Counted from the first letter of the stretch, positions 28,597 to 38,504 are shown. The stretch is DNA of 64,000 bases from Cupriavidus sp. WGlv3 (GCF_023952475.1 NZ_JALHRX010000008.1:1-64000); one strand, 5' to 3'. The notes: a model not told the origin generated them from the letters alone. Made by a program: numbers and translations.

Positions 28597-30066
28597 TCAG
28601 AAGGGCCCTTTCACCTCAGAATCGCCATGTCCGGCGAACAGCTTCAGCGTCAGGCGCTGCGCAAGGTTGCCATACGGCGGAAGGAACAAGCCGATAGGAA
28701 AGAAGCGATGCCGCTTGAACACGGTGCGCGCGTGCGACAGCTCCCGGAACCCCTCCTCGCCGTGATAATTGCCCATCCCTGACTGGCCGACGCCGCCAAA
28801 GGGCGCATCGTGGTTGACCACGTGCCAGGCCCAGTCGTTGATCGTGACCCCGCCGGAATGCGTGCGCGCCAGCAGCTTCTCGCGTTCAGGCTTGTCATGG
28901 CTGAAGCAGTACAGCGCCAGCGGGCGTGCTTGTTGCTGCACCATTTCGATTGCTTGCTCGTGCGTGTCGTAGGGCACCACGGGCAAGACGGGACCGAAGA
29001 TTTCCTCGCGCATCAGGCGCATCTGCGGCGTGCAATGCGTGACGATATGGAGTGGCATGCGCCGCCCGCTGCCAACCTCGCCGCAGGCGATGACCGTCGC
29101 GCCCTTGGCGCGTGCATCGTCCAGCAGGTCCAGTATCCGCGCCGCGTGGCGGTCGGTGGCCAGCGCTGTGTAGTCGGCGTTGGTGTCAGTCAGCTTGCCG
29201 AACAGTTTCCCAAAACTCTGCTGCAATGCGTCGACGAAGGCGTCCACCTGCTCTCGCGGCACCAATGCATAGTCAGGTGCCACGCAGATCTGCCCGCAGT
29301 TGATCCCCTTGCCATGGGCGATGCTTCTGGCGGCCTCGCGCACCGGATAGTCGCGCAACACGATGGCAGGCGACTTGCCGCCGAGTTCCAGCGTGACCGG
29401 CGTGAGATTGCGCGCTGCCTGGGCCATGACAATGCGGCCCACCGCCGGCGAGCCGGTGAACACAATGTGGTTGAAGGGCAGGGCGGTGAAGACGGCGGGA
29501 TCTTCCAGCTCCTCGCCAATCAGCGCAACATGGTCCTCGGCGAAGACCTCGCCCAGCATCTTCCTGAGCGTGGCGTTGGTGGCCGGAGTGGTCTCCGGCA
29601 TCCTGATCATGACGCGGTTGCCTGCCGCCAGCGCTGTCACCAGCGGCCCGAGCGACAGGTAGACCGGGAAATTCCAGGTGGCGATAACCCCGACCACGCC
29701 CTTGGGCTGGTATCTCACCTGGAGGCTGTTGGTCGCAAACAGCAGTTCGGGCCTGCGTCGGCTCGGGCGCATCCAGCGGCGCAGGTGCGAGATCGCGTGC
29801 CGGATTTCGAGCGTGGTCGGCAGGACTTCCAACATCTTGGTTTCGGCCACGGCCCGCTCGCCGAAGTCGCGCGAAATTGCCTCGGCCAGCACGTCCTGGT
29901 AGCGCAGCAGTTGCCGTTTGAGTGCGTGCAGGTGGTTCCGTCTTGTGCCGGCGTCCGGGCAGGTGTCCTGCAGGAAGGCTTGCTGCTGGGCAGCGAATAG
30001 CGCTTCCACGCGGGCATGCTCAATGACCTGGCTGGCCTGCTGATCTGTCAGCGCGCGGTCATTCAT
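28597..30066 (-). CDS. Aldehyde dehydrogenase, coniferyl-aldehyde dehydrogenase-like
   Basis: This 489-residue protein belongs to the class-3/coniferyl aldehyde dehydrogenase group: [31 protein letters not shown], catalytic Cys in GINCGQICVAPDY, EIFGPVLPVVPYD and FGGVGQSGMGNYHG. The hydrophobic C-terminal stretch (RFFPIGLFLPPYG) is like that of membrane-associated fatty-aldehyde dehydrogenases. Its ATG overlaps the stop of the desaturase-like gene (30063-30066), so the two products probably act in one pathway on a lipid or aromatic aldehyde. Confidence 0.88.
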   Translation of the reverse strand: MNDRALTDQQASQVIEHARVEALFAAQQQAFLQDTCPDAGTRRNHLHALKRQLLRYQDVLAEAISRDFGERAVAETKMLEVLPTTLEIRHAISHLRRWMRPSRRRPELLFATNSLQVRYQPKGVVGVIATWNFPVYLSLGPLVTALAAGNRVMIRMPETTPATNATLRKMLGEVFAEDHVALIGEELEDPAVFTALPFNHIVFTGSPAVGRIVMAQAARNLTPVTLELGGKSPAIVLRDYPVREAARSIAHGKGINCGQICVAPDYALVPREQVDAFVDALQQSFGKLFGKLTDTNADYTALATDRHAARILDLLDDARAKGATVIACGEVGSGRRMPLHIVTHCTPQMRLMREEIFGPVLPVVPYDTHEQAIEMVQQQARPLALYCFSHDKPEREKLLARTHSGGVTINDWAWHVVNHDAPFGGVGQSGMGNYHGEEGFRELSHARTVFKRHRFFPIGLFLPPYGNLAQRLTLKLFAGHGDSEVKGPF

Positions 30067-30971
30067 GCCGACCTCCGCTGTTCGGTGGCCTGCGGCAGCG
30101 TATCGGATCGGGTTTCCTCTTCGGCATAGGCGCGGCCGCCAAAGCGCAGCGCGGAATGTTCGCGACGAGACTGGCACAGCGGGTAGAACATCTGGATGAA
30201 CCAGCGCTCCTGACCAAAGATCAGATCGTCCTGCAAGCCGACCTTGGTCGGGTACTTGCGCGTGATGTGGGCGGTGCCGAACAGGATGTCCCAGAAGAAC
30301 AGGAGATTGCCGAAGTTGCCCTTGTAATGCCCGATGCCGTCCTCGTTGGTCAGCGCGTGATGGGCCCAGTGCGTGGCAGGCGTCGAGATGGTCCGTTCCA
30401 GCAGCCACATCAGCGGGCGCAGCACACGGATCCTGTACAAGGGCTCGTCCCAGCGCCATGCGCTATGCGCCCCGAGAATCACGGCGATCTTGATGACGAA
30501 GTAGACGCCGTAGACCTTGGCAAAGCCGAGGTACAGCAACACACCCGCGAACCAGAGACCCGGCATCATCAGGTAATAGAAGAAGTTGTTGCGGTACGTG
30601 ATGCGGATGCTCATGTATTGCGCGGTGTGGTGCGCACGGTGCAATGGCCACAACAATGGGGTATGCGAGATCCGATGCCACCAGTACTGGGTCAGGTCAT
30701 CGCAAACCAGCAGGATCGCGGCCATGGCCCACCACGGCAGGTCCGCCCAGGCGCCACGCTGTTCCGGAATCAGCCACGTGCAGAGCACGTTCGTGGCGAG
30801 CACGAGCAGCGGCTGCACCACGGCCAGCAAGCTCAGGAACATGGCCAGTTCCAGCCGGGTGTCGTCCTGTGTAGCGTGAACGCTATCTTTGTAGCGCCGT
30901 GTGACGATCTCCAGCCCGGCAAAGCCAAGCATGAGTGTCACGATCAATATGTTCTGTAGCTGCGGACTCAT
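30063..30971 (-). CDS. Sterol desaturase / fatty acid hydroxylase family membrane protein
   Basis: This 302-residue di-iron membrane oxygenase has the three histidine motifs of the family: HRISH (with WWHRISH), HRAHH and HWAHH. Hydrophobic segments lie near residues 8-22, 40-65, 78-92 and 135-165. Members hydroxylate or desaturate hydrophobic substrates. It is the first gene of a two-gene operon with the aldehyde dehydrogenase, and a LysR regulator is divergent. Codon choice across this three-gene block looks less GC-biased by eye than in its neighbours, a hint of acquisition. Confidence 0.87.
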   Translation of the reverse strand: MSPQLQNILIVTLMLGFAGLEIVTRRYKDSVHATQDDTRLELAMFLSLLAVVQPLLVLATNVLCTWLIPEQRGAWADLPWWAMAAILLVCDDLTQYWWHRISHTPLLWPLHRAHHTAQYMSIRITYRNNFFYYLMMPGLWFAGVLLYLGFAKVYGVYFVIKIAVILGAHSAWRWDEPLYRIRVLRPLMWLLERTISTPATHWAHHALTNEDGIGHYKGNFGNLLFFWDILFGTAHITRKYPTKVGLQDDLIFGQERWFIQMFYPLCQSRREHSALRFGGRAYAEEETRSDTLPQATEQRRSA

Positions 30972-31023
30972 GTGGGTGTCTCCGATCTCGCTTTATGGGC
31001 TGTATGACGCCAGCGTCCGGATG

Positions 31024-31053
31024 ACTGTAGGCTTGCCGTGCTAATGCGTCCAA
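31024..31053 (-). promoter_or_regulatory. Candidate promoter of the desaturase/aldehyde dehydrogenase operon
   Basis: On the minus strand: TTGGAC (31048-31053), an 18-base spacer and TACAGT (31024-31029), giving a leader of about 45 bases to the ATG at 30971. Confidence 0.5.
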
Positions 31054-31061
31054 TGCATACT

Positions 31062-31096
31062 TTGCAATGTTCTAATGCGTTGAGAGCATTGCAATG
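31062..31096. promoter_or_regulatory. Candidate LysR-type operator, overlapping the regulator start codon
   Basis: TGCAATG (31063-31069) and CATTGCA (31087-31093) form a dyad with a 17-base centre; the centre is about -60 relative to the predicted start of the divergent operon, the classic LTTR activation position. CTAATGCGT also occurs twice (31041-31049 and 31072-31080), 31 bases apart. Overlap with the LysR start codon would allow autorepression. Confidence 0.5.
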
Positions 31097-32002
31097 ATGG
31101 ACCTCCGCCGCCTCAGTCATGTCCTGGCGCTTGCCGATGAGTTGCATTTCGCGCGGGCGGCGGAGCGCGTTCACCTTAGCCAGCCAGCCTTCAGTCGCAG
31201 CATCCAGGCCATTGAAGGCGACCTTGGCATCCGCCTGTTCGATCGCGAGGTCGGAGATGTGCGGCCAACCCCGGCCGGCGAATTCGTGGTCGCGCGGGCG
31301 CGGCGGCTGCTGTTCGAGGCACGCTGCCTGCAGCGCGATGTCGATCTCTATCGCGACAGTCAGTTGGGCGACACGGCATTCGGCATCGGGCCCTTCCCGG
31401 CCGCGACCCTCTTGCCGCTGGTGCTGACCGAATTGCGCCGACTGCATCCGGAGGTTGCCTTGCGCGTGGAGGAGAGCAACTGGCAGCAGTTGCTGGAACG
31501 CCTGCGCGCCGAGGATATCGAGTTCTTCGTCGCCGATGTGCGCGACCTGCCTGATGACGCGGCGCTGGATATCCGTCCCCTGGGAAAGCAGCGCGGCGAC
31601 CTCTACGTCCGCGCCGCGCATCCGCTTGCCGGACGTCAATGCTCATTGAAGGACGCCTGGGCGTACGGCATCGCGGCGACGAAGCTGCCAAGCCCGGTGC
31701 GAGCTGCGCTGGCAAGGTTGCTTGGTTTACCTGCGGGCCAGGAACCCGTCCTTGCGCTGGAATGCGATGACATTGCCGTGCTCCGGCGCGTGGCGTTGTC
31801 CACCGACACGGTGCTTGCCGCGACGCAGGTGTCGATGCGGGCAGATGTTGAGTCAGGCGCGCTGTTGCCGCTGCAAATCCGCGGGCTGCCCTCGCTGTAT
31901 TCCGAAATGGGAGTGGTGAGCCTTCGCAACCGGACGCCATCGCCGATGGCGCAGAATGCCATCGCCTGCTTCACGCGGGTAGCCCGCGAAATGAACCGCT
32001 AG
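31094..32002 (+). CDS. LysR-family transcriptional regulator
   Basis: This 302-residue regulator has the N-terminal LysR winged helix (residues 3-62: LRRLSHVLALADELHFARAA, LSQPAFSRSIQAIE and LFDRE) followed by a type-2 periplasmic-binding effector domain (about 90-295). It is divergent from the desaturase-like/aldehyde dehydrogenase operon and probably activates it. The start is a doublet ATGATG at 31094, close to a dyad operator. The effector is unknown. Confidence 0.92.
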   Translation: MMDLRRLSHVLALADELHFARAAERVHLSQPAFSRSIQAIEGDLGIRLFDREVGDVRPTPAGEFVVARARRLLFEARCLQRDVDLYRDSQLGDTAFGIGPFPAATLLPLVLTELRRLHPEVALRVEESNWQQLLERLRAEDIEFFVADVRDLPDDAALDIRPLGKQRGDLYVRAAHPLAGRQCSLKDAWAYGIAATKLPSPVRAALARLLGLPAGQEPVLALECDDIAVLRRVALSTDTVLAATQVSMRADVESGALLPLQIRGLPSLYSEMGVVSLRNRTPSPMAQNAIACFTRVAREMNR

Positions 32003-32032
32003 CTGACGCGGATCGCCACGGGAATATGACTG

Positions 32033-32884
32033 CTACCGCGCCATCTGCAGCGTCACAATGCCCGCAAGCACCAGCGCTGTGGCAATCAGCCGCCGCCGGT
32101 CGAAAGCCTCGCGCAGCAGGAAGTGCCCCAGCAACGCGGCGAAGATCACGCTCGACTCGCGCAGCGCCGCCAGCTTGGCCACCGGCGCCATGGTCATGGC
32201 CCACAGCATCAGCGCATACGAGCCGACGCGGTTGATGCCGCCGATGCCGGCGCGCTTCCATTCCGTGCGCAGCAGCGCCAGCAGTGACGTGCCGCGGCGG
32301 GCAAAGGCATAGCCGGGCATGAACACGTGCGACATCGCCTGCAACCAGACGATGTAGGTCAGCACCTCGCCATGGCGCTTGACCGCGGTGCCGTCGATCA
32401 CGGTGCCACCCGCCAGGCAGGCCCCGGCCAGCAGCGCGAAGCCAAGCAGGTCGGGCGCCTGCCGGCGCCAGTGCACCAGGCTGACCAGCCCGCAGCAGAT
32501 CAGCGCGATGCCGGCATAGCCGCCCGGCCCCAGCCGTTCGCTGCCCGTGAGCAACAGCAGCATCGCCACCATCATCGGCGCGGAGCCGCGCATCAGCGGA
32601 TAGGCCTGGCTGAAGTCGCCGCGGTTGTAGGCGGCCACCAATGACAGCTTGTAGACCACCTCCAGCGCCACGGTGGCCAGCAGGAACGGCCACACCTGCG
32701 GTGCCGGCATGGGCACCAGGAACAGGAAAGGCAGCGCCACCAGCAGGCAGAAGGTGTCGATCAGCGCCATCGACGACAACCGGTCGCCGCCGATCTTGAC
32801 GATGGCGTTCCACGACGCATGCATCAGCGCCGACAGCATCACGGCGGCAAAGGCGAGGCCGTGGAAATCGGGAGGGAGGGACAT
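32033..32884 (-). CDS. EamA/DMT-type membrane protein associated with phosphonate use
   Basis: This 283-residue protein has about ten hydrophobic segments in two repeated halves, as in EamA (DUF6) drug/metabolite transporters. An early motif is MHASWNAIVKIGGDR; a late one is ALRESSVIFAALLGHFLLRE. Burkholderiales AEP clusters often carry such a gene, described in TIGRFAMs as a phosphonate-utilisation-associated membrane protein. It follows phnW on the same strand with a palindromic repeat between them. It may export a by-product or import a substrate; this is unproven. Confidence 0.85.
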   Translation of the reverse strand: MSLPPDFHGLAFAAVMLSALMHASWNAIVKIGGDRLSSMALIDTFCLLVALPFLFLVPMPAPQVWPFLLATVALEVVYKLSLVAAYNRGDFSQAYPLMRGSAPMMVAMLLLLTGSERLGPGGYAGIALICCGLVSLVHWRRQAPDLLGFALLAGACLAGGTVIDGTAVKRHGEVLTYIVWLQAMSHVFMPGYAFARRGTSLLALLRTEWKRAGIGGINRVGSYALMLWAMTMAPVAKLAALRESSVIFAALLGHFLLREAFDRRRLIATALVLAGIVTLQMAR

Positions 32885-32934
32885 GAAGGAATTGTTCTTG
32901 TGATCTGCTGGTGCATTCGTGCGCCCGCTTGTTT

Positions 32935-32966
32935 GCTCCCCTCTCCCGCATGCGGGAGAGGGGAGC
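32935..32966. repeat. Palindromic intergenic repeat, copy 4 (perfect 32-bp palindrome)
   Basis: The half-site GCTCCCCTCTCCCGCA is followed directly by its exact complement, 26 bases after the phnW stop. It is the most regular member of the family. Confidence 0.8.
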
Positions 32967-32991
32967 TTGCTGCTGGCGTCGGAGAAATGAC

Positions 32992-34125
32992 TTACGCCGC
33001 CTCCGCCAGCTGCCCCTGCATCTCGATCCCCATCTCCCGCAGCACCTCGCCGATCGCCGTCACCACGTTGCGCATCTCGTTGTCGTCGATCGCGCCGATG
33101 CAGCCCACGCGGAAGGTTTCCACCTGGGTCAGCTTGCCCGGGTACAGGATGTAGCCGCGCTCGCGCACCTTGGCGTAGAAGGTCTTGAAGTCATAGCGCG
33201 CATCCGCCGGTGCGTGGAAGGTGACGATGATCGGCGCCTGCACCGCCGCCGGCAGGAAGGTGCGGAAGCCCAGCGCCGCCATGCCCTGCACCAGCGTGTC
33301 GCAGTTGCGGCGATAGCGCGCGCCGCGCACCGGCTGGCCGCCTTCCTCCAGGAACTGGTCCAGCGCCGCGCGGAACGCCGCCACCACGTGCGTCGGCGGC
33401 GTGAAGCGCCACTGCGTGGTCTTCTGCATGTAGACGTACTGGTCGTAGAGGTCCAGCGCGAGCGAGTGGCTGTTGCCCTGGCTGGCTTCCAGCACGTCTT
33501 GCTTCACCAGCACGAAACCCATGCCGGGCACGCCCTCGATGCACTTGCCGGTGGCGGCCACCAGCGCATCGAAGGGCATGGTGCGGGCATCGATCTCGAT
33601 CGCGCCGAACGAGCTCATGGCATCGACGATCAGGCCCTTGCCCAGGCGCTGGCACAGCAGCGCGATGTCCTGCAGCGGGTTGAGCACGCCGGCGCCGGTC
33701 TCGCAGTGCACCTGCGCCACATGCGTGATCGAGGGGTCGCGCCGCAGCGCTTCCTCGATCAGCGCAACACTGGCGGGCTGGTCTTCCGGGATCGGCAGTT
33801 CCACGCTGGCGCGCCCGAGAACCTTGCAGATCTTCAGGATGCGCTGGCAATAGGCGCCGTTCTGCGGCACCAGCACCTTGCCGTCGCGCGGTACCACGTT
33901 GGCGATCGCCGCTTCCACCGAGAAGGTGCCGCTGCCCTGCATCGGCACGCACACATGGGTGCCTTCGCCGTGAACGATGCGCACCAGGTCGTCGCACAGG
34001 CTGCGCGTGATGCTGTTGAAGCTGGCATCCCACGATCCCCAGTCGCGCAGCATGGCCTGCTTGGTGGCGAGCGAGGTGGTCAGGGGGCCGGGGGTCAGAA
34101 GGATCGGGTCGTTGCCGCGGATCAT
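32992..34125 (-). CDS. phnW: 2-aminoethylphosphonate-pyruvate transaminase
   Basis: This 377-residue PLP enzyme transfers the amino group of 2-aminoethylphosphonate to pyruvate, giving phosphonoacetaldehyde and alanine. The N-terminus [18 protein letters not shown] is typical of PhnW, and the PLP-binding Lys194 in [11 protein letters not shown] matches the family position. VDAMSSFGA holds the PLP-ring Asp. It is the last gene of the importer operon, 37 bases after the permease, and feeds phosphonoacetaldehyde to PhnY encoded on the other arm. Confidence 0.95.
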   Translation of the reverse strand: MIRGNDPILLTPGPLTTSLATKQAMLRDWGSWDASFNSITRSLCDDLVRIVHGEGTHVCVPMQGSGTFSVEAAIANVVPRDGKVLVPQNGAYCQRILKICKVLGRASVELPIPEDQPASVALIEEALRRDPSITHVAQVHCETGAGVLNPLQDIALLCQRLGKGLIVDAMSSFGAIEIDARTMPFDALVAATGKCIEGVPGMGFVLVKQDVLEASQGNSHSLALDLYDQYVYMQKTTQWRFTPPTHVVAAFRAALDQFLEEGGQPVRGARYRRNCDTLVQGMAALGFRTFLPAAVQAPIIVTFHAPADARYDFKTFYAKVRERGYILYPGKLTQVETFRVGCIGAIDDNEMRNVVTAIGEVLREMGIEMQGQLAEAA

Positions 34126-34162
34126 GGTGAGCTCCTGATTGGGAAGGAGTGAAAGTGGAAGA

Positions 34163-35995
34163 TCAGTCGTTGCCCTGGCCCTGGCGCCAGGCCTGGGTCT
34201 TGCAATCGAGCACGCGTTGCAGCAGGTAATAGAGCAGGCAGGCGAAGGCCGAGGTCAGCACCACCAGCGTGGCCATGGCCGCCGCCGGGCCGATGTCGCC
34301 GGACTCGTCCAGGTTGACGATCTCGACCGAGGCCAGCTTGGTGTCGGCGCCGTACAGGAACACCACCGCTGAGACCGTGGTCATCGCATTGATGAACAGG
34401 TAGCGCGAGATCTCCAGGATGGCGGGCAGGCAGGCCGGCACCGTGACCTTGAAGAAGGTCTTGTAGAACGGCACCTTGAGCGATGCCGACACGGCCTCGA
34501 ACTCGCTGTCGAGCTGCTTGAGCGCGGTCACCGCGGTCAGGTGGCACGACGCGTAGTAGTGGACGATGGTCACCAGCACCAGGATGCCCAGGGTCTGGTA
34601 CAGCCCGTGCAGGGGATTGGCCTGCGGCACGAAGAAAAAGATGTAGCCCAGCCCCAGCACCAGCCCTGGCACGCCCATCGGCAGCACCGCCATCAGCCGC
34701 ACAAAGCCGCGCAGCCAGTCCATGCCGCGGGTCTTCTCCAGCAGGTAGGCGGTGGCGAAGATGAACACCGGCCCGATCACCGCGGCCAGGCCCGCCATGC
34801 GCAAGCTGTTCAGGTAGGAATCGACCACGCCGCCCTCGACCAGCCCGACCCGGTAGTGGTTCAGCGACAGCGAGAAGTTGTACGGCCACAGCTTGACGAA
34901 GGACGCGTACACCGCCATGCCCATCACCGCCAGCATCAGCGCCGCCATCAGCCAGCAGAACACCGCCATGGCCATGTCATAGCGCGGGCTGCGGCGCGGC
35001 ACGTAGGGCACCGAGCGCGCCGACATCAGCGCCATCTGGCGGCGCTGCACGCGCGCGTCGACGCAGTAGGTCACGGCCACCGGTACCAGCAGCATCAGCG
35101 ACACCACCGCGCCTTGCGAGAAGTCCTGCATGCCGATCACCAGCTTGTAGATGTCGGTCGCCAGCATGTGGAAGTTGCCGCCGATCACCTTGGGGATGCC
35201 GAAGTCCGAGATCGCATAGGTGAACACCACCATGGCGGCGCTGACCAGCCCGTAGCGCGCGCCCGGCACGGTGATGGTGAAGAACTTGCGCACGGTCGAG
35301 GTGCCCAGCGCATCGGCGGCTTCATACAGCCGCGCGTCGGTCAGCGACAGCGCCGTGATCAGGATCATCAGCGCATGCGGAAAGGTGGCGAACACCAGCG
35401 ACGCGACGATGCCCAGCGGTCCGTAGATCTGCGTGCTGCCCATCCACGGCTTGAACAGCCCCTGGTTGCCGAACCAGAAGATGAACGAGATCGCCGCCAG
35501 CAGCGAGGGCGCCAGCAGCGGGATCAGCGCCAGGTTGCGCAGCAGTCCCTTGCAGGCGATGCGGCTGCGCGTGAGCGCATAGGCAAAGCCGAACGCCAGC
35601 GGCACCGTGATGCAGGTGGCCAGCGCCGAGACCCACAGGCTGTTCCAGACCGAGCGCAGCAGCGCGGGCGACTCGAAGTAGGCGCGGAAGTGGGCGATGC
35701 CGGCCAGGGTGCCGTCGCGGTTCTGCACGCTCTTGGCCAGGATCATCACGATCGGCGCCAGCACGAAGCAGGCCAGCGCCAGCGCGGCCAGCGCCAGCAG
35801 CACGTGGGCCAGGCGGTCGGTCCAGTGCGAGCGCACCGAGGTGGCGACCAGCGCCGGCGAGACCGGCGGTGCCTGCAGCGGGGGCTGCGCGCCAGGGTCG
35901 GCAGGCCCCGCCGGCGCGCTGGCCGAGGCGGGGGCTAGGGTATCGGTAGCCGGCAGGGAGGCAGACGTGGTGGCCGGCGCCGCAGTGAGGCTCAT
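34163..35995 (-). CDS. phnU: AEP ABC transporter permease, two permease domains fused
   Basis: This 610-residue protein contains two binding-protein-dependent permease domains in tandem, about residues 70-320 and 350-605, each with about six membrane segments and an EAA-type loop ([21 protein letters not shown] and [21 protein letters not shown]). One polypeptide therefore replaces separate PhnU and PhnV. The first 60 residues are an Ala/Pro-rich cytoplasmic extension. I use ATG at 35995, whose overlap with the phnT stop (ATGA) suggests coupling; ATG at 36001 is possible. Confidence 0.9.
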   Translation of the reverse strand: MSLTAAPATTSASLPATDTLAPASASAPAGPADPGAQPPLQAPPVSPALVATSVRSHWTDRLAHVLLALAALALACFVLAPIVMILAKSVQNRDGTLAGIAHFRAYFESPALLRSVWNSLWVSALATCITVPLAFGFAYALTRSRIACKGLLRNLALIPLLAPSLLAAISFIFWFGNQGLFKPWMGSTQIYGPLGIVASLVFATFPHALMILITALSLTDARLYEAADALGTSTVRKFFTITVPGARYGLVSAAMVVFTYAISDFGIPKVIGGNFHMLATDIYKLVIGMQDFSQGAVVSLMLLVPVAVTYCVDARVQRRQMALMSARSVPYVPRRSPRYDMAMAVFCWLMAALMLAVMGMAVYASFVKLWPYNFSLSLNHYRVGLVEGGVVDSYLNSLRMAGLAAVIGPVFIFATAYLLEKTRGMDWLRGFVRLMAVLPMGVPGLVLGLGYIFFFVPQANPLHGLYQTLGILVLVTIVHYYASCHLTAVTALKQLDSEFEAVSASLKVPFYKTFFKVTVPACLPAILEISRYLFINAMTTVSAVVFLYGADTKLASVEIVNLDESGDIGPAAAMATLVVLTSAFACLLYYLLQRVLDCKTQAWRQGQGND

Positions 35996-37134
35996 GCGCA
36001 TGCGTGGCGGAAGATGCGAATACGGTCAGCGGGAATGGCCAGGCGCAGCCGGTCGCCGGTGTGCGGGCGCAGCTCGTGCAGGTCATTGAGCGAGAGGTCG
36101 GCATAGAGCGCGCCCCCGGTTGCGCCGGGGGCACCCCCTGCCGCGGGCGCGGCGTCGGGCAGCCGCAGCGTCAGCCGCGAGAAGGCGCCGAGGAACTCGA
36201 TCTTGTCGACGGTGGCCTCCAGCACATTGGGGCCATGCTGTTCGATGCCACGCACGCACACGTCTTCGGGGCGGAAGAACACCTGCACGTCCTCGTCGGG
36301 GCAGCAGCCCGCCGGCGCGGCGCAGCGCATGCGCACGCCGCCCAGGTGCAGCTCGCCGTCGCCGCAGACGCGCGCGCCCAGCATGTTGGTCTTGCCGACG
36401 AAGTCCGCCGCGAACGGCGTGGCCGGGCGCTGGTAGACCTGCGCCGGGGTGCCGACCTGCTCGATCGCGCCCTGGTTCATCACCACGATGCGGTCCGCCA
36501 TCGACAGCGCCTCTTCCTGGTCGTGCGTGACCAGGATGGTGGTGATGTTCAGCCGCTGCTGCAGCGCGCGGATCTCGCTGCGCAGCCGCACCCGCACGCG
36601 CGCGTCGAGCGCCGACAGCGGCTCGTCCAGCAACAGCAGGCCGGGCGAGGTGGCCAGCGCGCGCGCGATCGCCACGCGCTGCTGCTGGCCGCCCGACAGC
36701 TGCGCCGGGTACTGGTTGCCGCGATCGGGCAGCCCCACCAGCGTCAGCAGTTCCGCCACGCGGGCGCGGCGCTGGTCGCGCGGCATGCGCCGGTTGACCA
36801 GGCCGTAGGCGACGTTGTCGGCCACGGTCAGGTTGGGGAACAGCGCATAGGACTGGAACACGATGCCGTAGTCGCGCTCCATCGGCGGCAGCGTGGAGAT
36901 ATCGCGCCCGCCCTGGTGGATGGTGCCGGCGTTCTGCGATTCCAGCCCCGCGATGATGCGCAGCAGCGTGGTCTTGCCGCAGCCCGACGGGCCCAGGAAG
37001 CACAGTAGCTCGCCCTGGCGCACGTCGAGGTCGATGTTGTGCAGGGCGACGAAGGCGCCGCTGCTGCCGCCGAAGCGCTTGTGAATGCCTTTCAGGCTGA
37101 GGTAGGTGTCGGCCGTGGATGTGGGGGCTTGCAT
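35992..37134 (-). CDS. phnT: AEP ABC transporter ATP-binding protein
   Basis: This 380-residue ATPase has Walker A GPSGCGKTT (about residue 49), the signature LSGGQQQRVAIARAL, Walker B LLLLDEPLSALD and the switch His in VTHDQEEAL. A C-terminal TOBE-like domain (about 255-375) is typical of importers for polyamines, iron and phosphonates. ATG at 37134 is preceded by CGAGGA. It sits between the binding protein and permease genes in the phnS-phnT-phnU-phnW order. Confidence 0.93.
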   Translation of the reverse strand: MQAPTSTADTYLSLKGIHKRFGGSSGAFVALHNIDLDVRQGELLCFLGPSGCGKTTLLRIIAGLESQNAGTIHQGGRDISTLPPMERDYGIVFQSYALFPNLTVADNVAYGLVNRRMPRDQRRARVAELLTLVGLPDRGNQYPAQLSGGQQQRVAIARALATSPGLLLLDEPLSALDARVRVRLRSEIRALQQRLNITTILVTHDQEEALSMADRIVVMNQGAIEQVGTPAQVYQRPATPFAADFVGKTNMLGARVCGDGELHLGGVRMRCAAPAGCCPDEDVQVFFRPEDVCVRGIEQHGPNVLEATVDKIEFLGAFSRLTLRLPDAAPAAGGAPGATGGALYADLSLNDLHELRPHTGDRLRLAIPADRIRIFRHACA

Positions 37135-37205
37135 GGCGTGGGAGTCCTCGCGCGATGTGGTATCGGTCTTTGCCGTCCGTCCCGCTTTCGCGGGACGACG
37201 GGTGG

Positions 37206-38240
37206 CTACTGCTTGGCCTCCGACTTGCTGGCGTAGCGCTTCTGCCATTCGGTCAGCACGCGCTCGCGGTTTTTGGCGATATAGCTGAAATCGTTCTTGA
37301 CCAGCATCTGCTCGTAGTTGGCCGGGATGGTCTCGACCTTTCTCGCCACGCCGGGGTAGGCCACGATGGCCCAGTCCTTGGCAAACAGCTGGTTGGCTTC
37401 CTTGCTGGCCAGCCAGTCCAGGTAGCGTTGCGCGGCCTCCATCTTCTTCGTGCCCTTCACGATGCCGGCGGCCTCGATGTCGTAGCCCAGCCCCTCCTTG
37501 GGGAAGATCATCTCGATCGGCGCGCCCGCGGCCAGGGTCTTGTGCGCGCGCAGCTCGAACGAGATGCCGATCGGGAACTCGCCCGAGCCCGCCTGCTTGC
37601 AGGGCTTGGAGCCGGAATGCGTGTACTGCGCGATGTTCTCGTGCAGCGCGTCCATGTACTTCCAGCCTTCCTGCTCGCCGTAGAGCTGCAGCCAGGCGGT
37701 CACGTCGAGGAAGCCGGTGCCGGACGAGGCTGGGTTGGGCATCACGATGGTGCCCTTGTAGACCGGCTTGGCCAGGTCCTTCCAGGTCTCGGGGCGCGGC
37801 AGGTTGCGTTTCTTGGCCTCGATGGTGTTGAAGCAGATGGTCGCCCCCCAAACATCCAGGCCCACCCACGACGGCGGCGTGGCCTTGTCGCTGTAGTCGC
37901 GCGTCAGCTTCTCGAAGCCCTTGGGGGTGTAGGGCGCGAGCATCCCTTCCTGCTTGAGCAGTTCCAGGCTCGACGCCGCCAGCCCGGCGATCACGTCGGC
38001 CTGCGGGTTGGCTTTCTCGGCCAGTGCCTTGGCGGTGATCACGCCGGTGGAATCGCGCACGTATTTCAGCTCGATATCGGGCGCCACCTTGGCGAAGCCT
38101 TCGGCATAGGGCTTGAGGGTCTCGGTTTCCCACGCCGTATAGACGGTGAGCGTGGTCTTCTGGGCCAGCGCGGTGCCGGAGGCGGCTAGCGCAAACAGGG
38201 TGGCGGCGGTGCGCAGGGTGGTGGTGAAGGACGGTTGCAT
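37206..38240 (-). CDS. phnS: AEP ABC transporter periplasmic binding protein
   Basis: This 344-residue protein has a signal peptide (residues 1-26, ending ASGTALAQ) and a type-2 periplasmic-binding fold like those for iron, putrescine and 2-aminoethylphosphonate (TTLTVYTAWETETLKPY; ADVIAGLAASS; MPNPASSGTGFLDV). ATG at 38240 has an excellent Shine-Dalgarno (GGAAGGAG) and gives the proper signal peptide. It is the first gene of the importer-phnW operon, divergent from the GntR regulator. Confidence 0.93.
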   Translation of the reverse strand: MQPSFTTTLRTAATLFALAASGTALAQKTTLTVYTAWETETLKPYAEGFAKVAPDIELKYVRDSTGVITAKALAEKANPQADVIAGLAASSLELLKQEGMLAPYTPKGFEKLTRDYSDKATPPSWVGLDVWGATICFNTIEAKKRNLPRPETWKDLAKPVYKGTIVMPNPASSGTGFLDVTAWLQLYGEQEGWKYMDALHENIAQYTHSGSKPCKQAGSGEFPIGISFELRAHKTLAAGAPIEMIFPKEGLGYDIEAAGIVKGTKKMEAAQRYLDWLASKEANQLFAKDWAIVAYPGVARKVETIPANYEQMLVKNDFSYIAKNRERVLTEWQKRYASKSEAKQ

Positions 38241-38421
38241 GGGGACTCCTTCCGGCATTGTAGGTGTAGAAATGTGTCAATGTGGTGAATCTGTTGCAAT
38301 GTCATGGGGCGGGCTGCACAACATCGAATCGCCGTAAAACCCTTGTGCTGCAACACTTGCAAGACATATGCCAAACCTTTTGCGCTTGCTTCGTCACCCA
38401 TCTGACTGCGCCGATGTCTTG

Positions 38422-38454
38422 ATTGTTGACAATATACAAACCGCTTGCTTTAAT
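38422..38454 (+). promoter_or_regulatory. Promoter of the phnA-phnY arm with embedded GntR-type operator
   Basis: TTGACA (38426-38431), a 17-base spacer and TTTAAT (38449-38454) form a strong promoter. The dyad ATTGT-TG-ACAAT (38422-38433) covers the -35 box, the right form and place for a FadR/GntR-family repressor. The start codon of the GntR gene is about 45 bases downstream of the expected start. Confidence 0.65.
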
Positions 38455-38504
38455 GGCAATAAGGATTTTCGATACTGCTGAATCCGTCACAAACGGGAGT
38501 GTTC

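Noticed and set aside
38280..38345. A sigma-70 promoter for phnS
   Set aside because: Several TTGCAA-like and TTGACA-like words are present, but none has a good -10 at 16-18 bases; the promoter remains unassigned.
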